Under the pieces are notes generated by a model. That model worked only from the letters and a program-made list of their open reading frames with translations, was not told where the DNA came from and searched no databases. The position numbers and the translations under genes were made by a program. Positions 1 to 7,397 of a stretch of DNA of 64,000 bases are shown here, one piece after another; position 1 is the first letter of the stretch; each line of letters opens with the position of its first letter. The DNA is from Acherontichlamydia pituitae (lineage in GTDB: Bacteria > Chlamydiota > Chlamydiia > Chlamydiales > Rhabdochlamydiaceae), in NCBI GenBank assembly GCA_019634675.1, contig JAHCAX010000001.1, forward strand, positions 744,001-808,000, written 5' to 3'.

Positions 1-315
1 GAGGATCTTGGCGGAATTCCAAGCAGTAATGCCGGCAATTATCAATATGTCTATGAAGATATTTATTATCTGAATCAATTTTTACAGAGCGCTGGGCAGC
101 TCGGTCCGCTGGCTGTTTGCCTTGACGAGCTTATCAATACAACGTTTTTTCAATATAACGGGCAGAGTTATTCCCTCGTGGACATCGCAAATGATATGGT
201 CAATGGCAAAAACTTTACGCCTACGCAAATTCAAGAGGGAGAAGATGCTCTCAACGCTTGCATAGGCATATTAACGCTCTATGTGGACATGGCCTATAAT
301 TTTTCATTTATTTAA
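1..315 (+). CDS. C-terminal part of an unknown protein, paralogue of the next gene
   Basis: An open frame runs from the first base of the window to TAA at 313-315, so the start lies outside. The last 65 or so residues align without gaps of note to the C-terminus of the following gene: both have a Leu-rich stretch, then FFQYNGQSYSL here versus FFSYDGKNYSL there, then TQIQEGEDALNAC versus TQIQEAEDALNSC. This is a tandem duplication of a gene family. No known domain is recognised. Proximity to the translocon/kinase locus and the polar, helical character make a secreted or type III effector role possible, but that is only inference. Confidence 0.8.
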   Translation, partial: EDLGGIPSSNAGNYQYVYEDIYYLNQFLQSAGQLGPLAVCLDELINTTFFQYNGQSYSLVDIANDMVNGKNFTPTQIQEGEDALNACIGILTLYVDMAYNFSFI

Positions 316-362
316 AGATATTTCGTTTTATTTGATAATATTAATATAAAAGGTGATTTCAT

Positions 363-1241
363 ATGTCCGGATTAGCAGTTCAATCTTTTCAAAATAATTT
401 AAGTTGTTTATCTAATCAATCTCAGGTGCAAGCTGCTGCACCTGCTTCTACAACTACGCCTCCACCGAACCCTTGTGCGACAGCATTGTACAGCGCGACG
501 CAGCAGCTTTGGATTTCGATGGAGTTATTGAAAAAAATGATCATCTCCGATCCTAAAGGAAGCAGCTTGGAAATAGCCTATACGTTTTTTGCCGACGCCG
601 TCTGCAACTGGGAAAGCGCCTATCAATCATTTACAAATTCCGGAGGCCAGCCAGATCCTGTTTCAGAAGAAATTAATCAGGCTTTGAATGCAACCTTGCC
701 GGATGGCCAAACGATCTATCAGCTCAGTCAAACGGTTTCAAAAAACCCTGCAGACTGGCAGCAGCTGCAAAGCGGTGTTTCCAATAACACTCTTTTTGCG
801 CTATTTGAAGATGTGAACAATTGGGTGAACGTGGACGGGCCTGCTGGAAGCGAAGGATTTACGCCGGCCATTAAATCAAATGAATCGTTTTATGAGCAAC
901 TTTCTGTGATATTGAGCTACCTTAATTTTTATGAGGAATATAAAAACACTTCTGAGGCGGGTTATTATATGGGGTTATTGTTTATGTCGATTAACAATTT
1001 AAATTCTATGCTTGCTAATGCAGATGGCCCAATTTGTAATTTACTCAGCGAGATGTTGAATACTCCTTTCTTTTCATATGATGGAAAAAACTATTCTTTG
1101 GAAGAAATGGCAAATTATTATGTTACTTCTCCGAACCAACCAACGTCGACGCAAATTCAAGAAGCTGAGGATGCGTTGAATTCATGCCTTCCCATATTAA
1201 ACACCGTAATCAACATGGCGGTCCAGTACAGTTTACTATAA
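363..1241 (+). CDS. unknown protein, tandem paralogue, possible secreted protein
   Basis: This 292-residue protein starts at an ATG preceded by AAGGTGAT about 6 nt upstream. The N-terminus is rich in Ser, Gln, Ala, Thr and Pro up to about residue 38 (including TTTPPPNP), has no classical signal peptide and no membrane segment, which is the composition often seen in type III secretion signals. The rest looks helical. Its C-terminal 65 residues match the partial gene just upstream (47 bp gap), so the two form a tandem family that may continue left of the window. I do not recognise a family. Function unknown; host-directed effector is a guess from context. Confidence 0.8.
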   Translation: MSGLAVQSFQNNLSCLSNQSQVQAAAPASTTTPPPNPCATALYSATQQLWISMELLKKMIISDPKGSSLEIAYTFFADAVCNWESAYQSFTNSGGQPDPVSEEINQALNATLPDGQTIYQLSQTVSKNPADWQQLQSGVSNNTLFALFEDVNNWVNVDGPAGSEGFTPAIKSNESFYEQLSVILSYLNFYEEYKNTSEAGYYMGLLFMSINNLNSMLANADGPICNLLSEMLNTPFFSYDGKNYSLEEMANYYVTSPNQPTSTQIQEAEDALNSCLPILNTVINMAVQYSLL

Positions 1242-1278
1242 TCCTATCTTAGTAAGCCGCTTAAACTGGTTATATCGT

Positions 1279-2643
1279 TTAGAAATCGAGGTTCATTCCG
1301 ACCTTAATTCCTTGGAAGCTTAAGTCGCCTTGGCTGCGGATCGGCGTGCTGGAAATAGCATCCTGTCCGCGGAAATAGTCTGAATAAAAAAGCTGGTTTT
1401 GGTTGATCCACTGCGACAGCTCATAGGCAGCTCGGAAGGAAAAGTGGTATTTGTCCTTTTGATAAAAGGTTTCCCAGCCGAGGCCGATCGCCTCTTCGAA
1501 GTTGAGTCGGACCCTCCAAAAAGATTCTGACGCAAAGAAGTTAAGGGGCATCGGAGGGATATCTCCTTCGCCTAAACCTTGGTCGTTGAGGTTTTTCATG
1601 CGCACTTTAAATTGCCCATAGACGATGTTTGCAGAAAGTTGGGAAAAAAGGTGCCAGTGATGGGTCAATTGCAAAAGCATCTCTGTGCCGCCTCTTAGAC
1701 CAAAACCAGCGAATTCGTTCTCCGCCTTAAATTTGACGTCTCTAGAAAAGAAGGGCTGGCCTTCTCCAAGGAGGAACACACTATCGTATTTCACACGATA
1801 TTCTTGGTTGATCCATGCGCCGCGGAATCCAAAAAAAGGATCGATGGCAACTCGTTTGCTTAAGAAGAAGCTTCTGGCAAGGTCGAGATCGAGAGTGTTG
1901 TAGTTGACATGCCAGTGGGCATGGGCTTTGGATGCTCCGGCGCGCAACTCGAACAAGAGGTTTACCCATGGAGAGATGATCGTATCGACGGGACCTGTCT
2001 GCGATTCTATCCCTTTTGCCTTGCTGGTGCCATGCGCTAAATTGCGGATGTGGGTCCAACTTAAGGAGACGGAAATGTGGTCGTCATGATTGAACAGGTA
2101 GCCAAGGCTTAAGCGGACTCCGGGATCCCATTCGAAATCCAGATCAAGAAGGCGTGTCTTGGTGTCCGATGCTTTTCCAATAATGGGATCGGCTTTCATT
2201 TTCGTTCCATATTCCAATCCGTCTTCATTCGCTTTCCAATAGAGGAAATCGACCTCTGCTGTAACGCCGCCGATTGAGAGATAAGGAGGAATTTGTGCGG
2301 AAACACCATGAGGATCGTTGTCAATCGTGCTTTTTGTTATTTTGCTGGAACTGTTGTCCATGGCGGCCAGAAAATTCTCATTATTTTCTACAAGAAGCTC
2401 GTTAGAGCTCTCTGGTTGTTCTGCAGGGATGATGTTTGCGGGAGCTGCAGCGAGAACTGGTTCGGCTGGGGCTGCAGTTAAAGCTTCATTAGAGAGCGAT
2501 TCGTTGGTAGAAGCATTTTGTGCGATACCGAAGAAATTGCGATGGGCTGCATAGAAAATAATGAGCATTACGGCAATAGAAAATAGGATAATGAGCAATT
2601 CTAGTCCCAAATTAGTTTGACGGCGTATTTTTTTTGTTCTCAT
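1279..2643 (-). CDS. MOMP-like / Lpg1974-type pore-forming outer-membrane protein
   Basis: The 454-residue product contains, from about residue 123, a segment (GGVTAEVDFLYWKANEDGLE) typical of the Lpg1974/Legionella major outer membrane protein family, which also covers MOMP-like proteins of environmental chlamydiae. Alternating hydrophobic/polar strands and a terminal Phe (KVGMNLDF) fit an outer-membrane beta-barrel recognised by BAM. Expected role: porin in the outer membrane. Odd features: the N-terminus is a basic stretch (RTKKIRRQ) followed by a long hydrophobic helix at about residues 13-33 rather than an obvious cleavable signal, then about 80 residues of Ala/Pro/Glu/Asn-rich linker before the barrel. 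It could be an uncleaved anchor or a long signal peptide. It lies downstream of the kinase genes with 136 bp between, on the same strand. Confidence 0.75.
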   Translation of the reverse strand: MRTKKIRRQTNLGLELLIILFSIAVMLIIFYAAHRNFFGIAQNASTNESLSNEALTAAPAEPVLAAAPANIIPAEQPESSNELLVENNENFLAAMDNSSSKITKSTIDNDPHGVSAQIPPYLSIGGVTAEVDFLYWKANEDGLEYGTKMKADPIIGKASDTKTRLLDLDFEWDPGVRLSLGYLFNHDDHISVSLSWTHIRNLAHGTSKAKGIESQTGPVDTIISPWVNLLFELRAGASKAHAHWHVNYNTLDLDLARSFFLSKRVAIDPFFGFRGAWINQEYRVKYDSVFLLGEGQPFFSRDVKFKAENEFAGFGLRGGTEMLLQLTHHWHLFSQLSANIVYGQFKVRMKNLNDQGLGEGDIPPMPLNFFASESFWRVRLNFEEAIGLGWETFYQKDKYHFSFRAAYELSQWINQNQLFYSDYFRGQDAISSTPIRSQGDLSFQGIKVGMNLDF

Positions 2644-2779
2644 TAGAATCTTCTGCCTTATTTTTTATTGATGCCTTCTTAATTCGGACTGTTGTGAATC
2701 AAGAAGAATAAATCAATAAAAATTATTTTAGTTTGGCGGTTTTTAACTCGAATTTGCAATTGTTTATTCGGATGAGTTC

Positions 2780-4387
2780 CTAGATCATTTGAGAGAGGCG
2801 CTGGCACTCAGCTAACGCTGCTGATGCCGTAATTCTTTTTGATGGATCGACCTGCAGCATTTTATGGATGAGGGGGAAAAAGCGGTGCTTGGAGAACTTT
2901 GCAGGGATCCAGTCTTGAGTCAAATGGGATATGTCCGAGCAAACTTGATTGATCGCTTCATCATCTATAGGATCTCTTTTCCAAGGTAATGGCTCTAAAA
3001 AGAAAAGCTGGTAGAGGACTAGCCCCATCGACCAGATATCGACCGAGAATGTGGAGGCTTTGGCTAATTTGTCCCTCCCATTGACATCTCTCTGTAGATA
3101 AGCGGCGGCATATTCCGGCGCTCCGTAAATAGGGGTGAAAGCGATTCTTTTGTGGAGCTCTTTTTCAAGCGGTGTGCAGGCAAGGTTGAAATCGCAGATG
3201 ACAGCTCGTTTGAAATCCGGATCTGTCCAGTCGCATAAAATATTATCTGCTTTGATATCTCGATGGAACACTTGCAATTGGTGCATCTTAGCAAGGCCGG
3301 TCAATAATTGAAGGGCGATGGAAATGGCAGTTCGCTCATTAACTGTTGTATCCAAGTTCTTTTCTATAATGACCTTGTCAAAGTAGGAATCCAAGCTCCC
3401 ATCTTCATACCGATCTTCAACTAAAAAAAGGTGGCGGAGCTGGTCGATTTCAAAAGGGATCCGTTCGATTATGGAGATGATCCCCGGCGTCCCTTTAAGA
3501 CGAAGGAGGATGTCTGATTCCCGCCAAGATTGCACAAAGGTCCTCTCTCTCAAGGAGCGCACCTCCTCTTCCGTTTTCTCAGTTTGAAATACGGTTCTGG
3601 GTTTGATAACCGCTACGATTTTTCCTGTTTCCAGGTTTACGGCCCGAGTAACGATTTTTGTGTCCCCCTGACCAAGCATTTGCCCGATCACATCCATGAT
3701 CACATAGATGGAGCCATTCCACACGTTGAGTAGAGAAAAGGGGAGGTTGGGGAATTTGGTGAAATACATGCTGCGCCCTTCTTGCAGCAGGGCTTTTAAG
3801 CGTACTTCTCTTTGTTCGAGGCACAAGGTTGCAAAGAGGGAAAGTTGGATTTTGCTCAATTCGAGAAATTGGCGCCAGCTCTGTTCTTTAGCAGGATCTT
3901 TTTCTTTGGCGCGAGCGATCTGGCGCTGCATGATCTGTTCCAGCTCTGCATTGGCTTTTGCAAGGGAGGCTGTGTAGTCTGTTGGCAAAAGGACTTTGAT
4001 AGCTGCGAAGACGGAGGGAATCCTCGAATTGACGAGAAGGAGTTGATCGTTGACGGCAGCTTCGGCATCTGTCAAAGATGTTGTCCATTCATCTGGGATG
4101 GCCTTGCCCTCGTAAAAGACCTTGCCTGCTTGATCGATCGCTTCCAGCCACTTTTTTGATTCGAGAAGGCGGCGCTTGACGCGCAGGAAGTGGACAAGAG
4201 AGGATTCTGCTTTTTCAAATGCAGTAAGAAGTTTTGCAGCTTCAGGTAATTGGAGTTCATAGAGAGGCTTTAGAATTGTTTGAGCTAATTGTCCTTGGTC
4301 TAATGCTTTTTGCGCAGATTCCCGAATGAGCTGAGATTGGATCTCATTGAAGAATTGCTCTAGGACAATGATAGGTGCTGCGCTCAT
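2780..4387 (-). CDS. Ser/Thr protein kinase with helical N-terminal half (kinase 1)
   Basis: 535 residues. The first ~215 are Leu/Glu/Lys-rich helices with no known domain. The kinase domain follows: Gly-loop GQMLGQGD (235-242), beta-3 Lys262 in VAVIKP, alpha-C Glu290, catalytic HRDIKADN (375-382), metal-binding motif DFN (399-401, normally DFG), APE (423-425) and SVDIWSMGLVLYQLFF in the C-lobe. Invariant Lys, Asp377, Asn382 and Asp399 are all present, so activity is plausible despite the DFG glycine being Asn. It is collinear and very similar to the next kinase (4661-6268), a recent tandem duplicate. No signal peptide; a cytoplasmic or type III-secreted effector kinase would fit the neighbouring translocon-like genes. 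A palindromic element separates its start codon from its likely promoter. Product identity as a kinase is firm; secretion is inferred. Confidence 0.88.
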   Translation of the reverse strand: MSAAPIIVLEQFFNEIQSQLIRESAQKALDQGQLAQTILKPLYELQLPEAAKLLTAFEKAESSLVHFLRVKRRLLESKKWLEAIDQAGKVFYEGKAIPDEWTTSLTDAEAAVNDQLLLVNSRIPSVFAAIKVLLPTDYTASLAKANAELEQIMQRQIARAKEKDPAKEQSWRQFLELSKIQLSLFATLCLEQREVRLKALLQEGRSMYFTKFPNLPFSLLNVWNGSIYVIMDVIGQMLGQGDTKIVTRAVNLETGKIVAVIKPRTVFQTEKTEEEVRSLRERTFVQSWRESDILLRLKGTPGIISIIERIPFEIDQLRHLFLVEDRYEDGSLDSYFDKVIIEKNLDTTVNERTAISIALQLLTGLAKMHQLQVFHRDIKADNILCDWTDPDFKRAVICDFNLACTPLEKELHKRIAFTPIYGAPEYAAAYLQRDVNGRDKLAKASTFSVDIWSMGLVLYQLFFLEPLPWKRDPIDDEAINQVCSDISHLTQDWIPAKFSKHRFFPLIHKMLQVDPSKRITASAALAECQRLSQMI

Positions 4388-4398
4388 GCGTTTCTCCT

Positions 4399-4565
4399 TA
4401 GAGACGTTCTCTGAATTAGAACAGTTTGCTTCTTGCTCCTTTTTTGAGCCATTTGCATGTTGGTGTTTGCCCTAGTTAATTTAACTATGTGCTTCACAAC
4501 AACATGCAAATGGCTCAAAAAATCCATCAAAAATCACATTATTCTAATTCAGAGAACATCTCTTA
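4399..4565. repeat. MITE-like palindromic element between promoter and start of kinase 1
   Basis: About 167 bp with two nested inverted repeats. Outer arms of about 23 bp (from about 4399 and ending about 4565) share the core TTCTCTGAATTAGAA and differ at few positions. Inner arms of 23 bp at 4440-4462 and 4500-4522 are perfect complements. The paralogous kinase 2 has the same promoter and leader without this block, so the element looks like an insertion with kinase 2 preserving the empty site. It has no coding capacity. In the transcript it would form a long hairpin in the 5' leader. Confidence 0.8.
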
Positions 4566-4571
4566 AGCTCG

Positions 4572-4600
4572 ACCATACCATCTGTTTTGTTAGCTGTCTA
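4572..4600 (-). promoter_or_regulatory. promoter of kinase 1
   Basis: Read on the minus strand: -35 TAGACA (4600-4595), 17-nt spacer, -10 TATGGT (4577-4572). The same boxes with the same spacing and an almost identical spacer lie upstream of kinase 2, which is the main support. The palindromic element at 4399-4565 now separates this promoter from the GGAGAA ribosome-binding site next to the start at 4387. Confidence 0.6.
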
Positions 4601-4660
4601 CTTGAGCAAAAAAAGTTTTAAAAGCGCTCCCAATTTTTCTCTAAGATTACCAATAGATTC

Positions 4661-6268
4661 CTATTTCATTTGAGAGAGGCGCTGGCAATCTGCAAGGGCG
4701 GTTGCTGCTGAGATCCTTTTGCCAGGTTCGATGCAGAGCATCGATTTAATGAGGGGATAGAAACGATGATTTGCGAATTTTTTGGGAATCCAATCTTCTT
4801 TCAGATTGGAAATTTCGGAGCAGATTTGAAGGAGGTTCTCCTCGGTCTTATTGTCAGTGTCCCAAGGCAAAGACTCCAAAAAGAAAAGCTGATAGAGGAC
4901 AAGGCCCATCGACCAGATATCTAATGAAAAGGAACAAACGGAGGCCAGCCCCTCACTCCCTTGCTCTTTGATGATCAGATAGGCGCGGACATATTCCGGC
5001 GCGCCGTAGATTGGTGAGAAGGCGAGCTTATTGTGCAGTTCTTTTTCACTAAGCGAACAGGCAAGGTCAAAATCGCAGATCACAGCATGCTTGTAAGAGG
5101 GATCTGTCCAGTCGCACAATATATTGTCTGGCTTGATGTCGCGATGGATGAATCCGATCTGATGGAGCTTGGTCAGGCCTGTCAATAATTGAAGAGCTAG
5201 AGAAATAGCGGTCTGCGGATCCAATGGACTCTCTGCGTTCTTCTCTTTAATGATTTTGTTCAAATTTTTTTCCAATGTGCCGTCTTCATACCGCTGTTCG
5301 ATTAAAAAGAGGTGGCGGACATCTTCGATCATTAAAGGGATCCGTTCAAAGACAGAAATGATGCCGGGCGTTCCTTCCAGCCGGGTCAAAATTTCCGATT
5401 CCCGCCAAGATTGAACGAAGCTTCTGTTGCGCAAAAATACCTCTTCCCCTTCCTTTTTTGCTGCATGGAATAAGGTTTTGGGCTTGACGAGAGCTACAAT
5501 TTTTCCTGTTTCGAGCTCAACGGCCCTGTTGACGATCTTTGTTTCTCCCGCTCCAAGGGCTTGCCCGGCAACATCCATAACAACATAGGTGGAGCCTGTC
5601 CATGAGTTGAGCAAAGAAAAAAAGAATTTGGAGAATTTAGTCGTGTACATGCTCCGCCCATTTTGTAAGAGCGCTTGGAGTATGACATCTTTTTGTTCGA
5701 TGCACAGTGATGCAAAGAGGGAAATCTCCTTTTTGCTCAAATCGAAGAACTGTTGCCAGATCTGTTCTTGGTAAGGAACTTTTTCTTGGGCCGAAGAGAT
5801 ACGATGCAGCATGATCTCGTCAAGCTCTGCATAAACCTTTTCAAGGGAGGCGTTGTAATCGGTTGGCAACTGGGCTTTGATCGCTGTGAAGACGGTGGGA
5901 ATACGGGCATTGACAAGAAGGAGCTGATTGTTGATCGCAGCTTCAGCTTCCGCCAGGGCAGCGGAGCTAGCGGAAGGGATTGTTTTTCCTTCATAAAATA
6001 TGTGGAGTGCTTGAGAAACAGCTTCCAGCCATTTTTGGGATTCAAGGAGCTTGCGTTTGACGCGCAGAAAGTTAACAAGGGTAGGATCCGTTTGTTCGAA
6101 TGCAGAAAGAAGTTTTGCTGCTTCGGGCAAATGGGATTCATAGACAGGTTTAAGGATTGTCTTGGCCGTTTGACCTTTAGCCAGGGCATTTTGGGCCGCT
6201 TCTTGAATAAGCGGGGCCTGGATCTCATTGAAAAACTGTTCGAGGACAAAAATGGGCGCAGCGCTCAT
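4661..6268 (-). CDS. Ser/Thr protein kinase with helical N-terminal half (kinase 2)
   Basis: 535 residues, collinear with kinase 1 from MSAAPI to the last residues (RLSQM). Key residues: Gly-loop GQALGAGE (235-242), Lys262 in VALVKP, Glu290, HRDIKPDN (375-382), DFD (399-401) where DFG is expected, APE (423-425). The N-terminal ~215 residues are helical and unique to this kinase group. Conservation of the catalytic Lys, Asp, Asn and metal-binding Asp argues for an active enzyme. It has its own promoter just downstream of the terminator that closes the translocon-like operon, so it can be expressed separately. Likely target unknown; host proteins if it is exported. Confidence 0.88.
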   Translation of the reverse strand: MSAAPIFVLEQFFNEIQAPLIQEAAQNALAKGQTAKTILKPVYESHLPEAAKLLSAFEQTDPTLVNFLRVKRKLLESQKWLEAVSQALHIFYEGKTIPSASSAALAEAEAAINNQLLLVNARIPTVFTAIKAQLPTDYNASLEKVYAELDEIMLHRISSAQEKVPYQEQIWQQFFDLSKKEISLFASLCIEQKDVILQALLQNGRSMYTTKFSKFFFSLLNSWTGSTYVVMDVAGQALGAGETKIVNRAVELETGKIVALVKPKTLFHAAKKEGEEVFLRNRSFVQSWRESEILTRLEGTPGIISVFERIPLMIEDVRHLFLIEQRYEDGTLEKNLNKIIKEKNAESPLDPQTAISLALQLLTGLTKLHQIGFIHRDIKPDNILCDWTDPSYKHAVICDFDLACSLSEKELHNKLAFSPIYGAPEYVRAYLIIKEQGSEGLASVCSFSLDIWSMGLVLYQLFFLESLPWDTDNKTEENLLQICSEISNLKEDWIPKKFANHRFYPLIKSMLCIEPGKRISAATALADCQRLSQMK

Positions 6269-6292
6269 GGCATTTCTCCGGCACTTGATCAG

Positions 6293-6321
6293 ACCATACC
6301 ATCTGTTTTGTTACCTGTCCA
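6293..6321 (-). promoter_or_regulatory. promoter of kinase 2
   Basis: Minus-strand -35 TGGACA (6321-6316), 17-nt spacer, -10 TATGGT (6298-6293), giving a very short leader before the ATG at 6268. A GGAGAAAT-type ribosome-binding site lies in that leader. The matching motif upstream of kinase 1 supports the call. Confidence 0.65.
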
Positions 6322-6328
6322 CTTAGGC

Positions 6329-6356
6329 AAAAAAAAGCCGGCTCTTGAGGAGCCGG
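6329..6356 (-). terminator. Rho-independent terminator of translocon-like cassette 2
   Basis: On the minus strand, a hairpin with arms CCGGCTC (6356-6350) and GAGCCGG (6344-6338) around a 5-nt loop is followed by a run of eight T (6336-6329). It closes the operon ending at 6463 and sits directly before the kinase 2 promoter. Two further hairpins precede it: arms GCACAAAG/CTTTGTGC at 6420-6450 and a short CCGGC/GCCGG pair near 6399-6415. Confidence 0.8.
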
Positions 6357-6462
6357 TGAAACAGGAGGGGGATGTCTCCTGGTCCGTAGAGGAAAGACCG
6401 GCCCTTGTCGAGCCGGCAAGCACAAAGGGCAGGGGAGGAGCTCTTTGTGCGTGGAGGATATT

Positions 6463-7362
6463 TTAGACTTGGGCTTGGCCTGCTTGGACAAGTCCTTGAT
6501 AAACTGAGGTCATTGCGTCTTGCGTTTTGCTGATCAGCTGCTGTTCCGATTGTTGGACAGAACCTTGGACTTGCTGCCCATATTGATCGCGCTGTTCATC
6601 TGCTTTCGCGTTTGCACCCTCTTCTGCTGCCAAGGCTTGGCCAGCTTGCGCAGGAGCATTCACAAGCGCTTGTTTTCCTAGGTCGAACCCTGTTCGGTAG
6701 GTCGTGTCGTTATGCTGGATTTGGCTTTGGATCGTGTTGATCGCCTTGTGCTTATCAGCTACTTGCTGGTCAAGCTGCTGCTTGATTGCAGCCACTTCAT
6801 CATCGTCAGTGGCATTAATGGATGTTTCATCCAATGATCGGGAATATTGATCATCATCAACTTTGATAGTTGAATTGTTGAAATTGCCGTCTTTCATTTC
6901 CTTGATGCGTCCCTCGACATTCGGATCTTGACGAACTAGGTTCCGCTGTCCTTTTGCTTCCTCTGTCAACTCGATATCATTTCCTGTCTTGAGCCTTTCT
7001 TGGACAAAGCCTTGCTGAGTCTGCAGATTTTTAAGTTGGCCGGATTCTTTTGCGTAATCCTCATTCAAGCCGCTATTGGCATTTGCTGTTACGCCTAATG
7101 AGATTCCGTCCATTGTTGCCGATCCAAGCGAAGATCCCATTTGGATCCAGTTTCCAAGGGCCTGTTTTTTCCCTTCCCGGATAGTATCTTTGCATTGCTG
7201 GTCGTTGTACTCTTTTCCGATCTTTAAGGAATTGATCTCAATATGCGTCGAGTCCTGGTTGATCTCGTTCTCTAAAGGGATGATCTCTTCGAACACGACA
7301 GCAGCAAAACTTGATGCATTGCTTCCCTGGACTTGGCCGTTGTAATTTGGCTGTATTGACAT
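6463..7362 (-). CDS. SseD/CopD-like helical translocator partner, cassette 2
   Basis: 299 residues, Gln/Ala/Asn-rich and almost wholly helical, without a signal peptide. It is homologous to the product at 14216-15139: TGNDIELTEEAKGQ...DPNVEGRIKEM here versus NGTDLELTQQGTHT...DPDVNARIQEM there, followed in both by AIKxQLDxQ. Each copy lies directly downstream of a YopB/SseC-like gene, which is the usual place of the second (minor hydrophobic) translocator, such as YopD, CopD or SseD. Coiled-coil character and the lack of strong membrane segments resemble SseD/EspB. AAGGAT precedes the start. Family membership is inferred from arrangement and composition, not from a diagnostic motif. Confidence 0.6.
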   Translation of the reverse strand: MSIQPNYNGQVQGSNASSFAAVVFEEIIPLENEINQDSTHIEINSLKIGKEYNDQQCKDTIREGKKQALGNWIQMGSSLGSATMDGISLGVTANANSGLNEDYAKESGQLKNLQTQQGFVQERLKTGNDIELTEEAKGQRNLVRQDPNVEGRIKEMKDGNFNNSTIKVDDDQYSRSLDETSINATDDDEVAAIKQQLDQQVADKHKAINTIQSQIQHNDTTYRTGFDLGKQALVNAPAQAGQALAAEEGANAKADEQRDQYGQQVQGSVQQSEQQLISKTQDAMTSVYQGLVQAGQAQV

Positions 7363-7397
7363 GGTTTAAATCCTTATGTTTTGATTGGTTTATTCAA

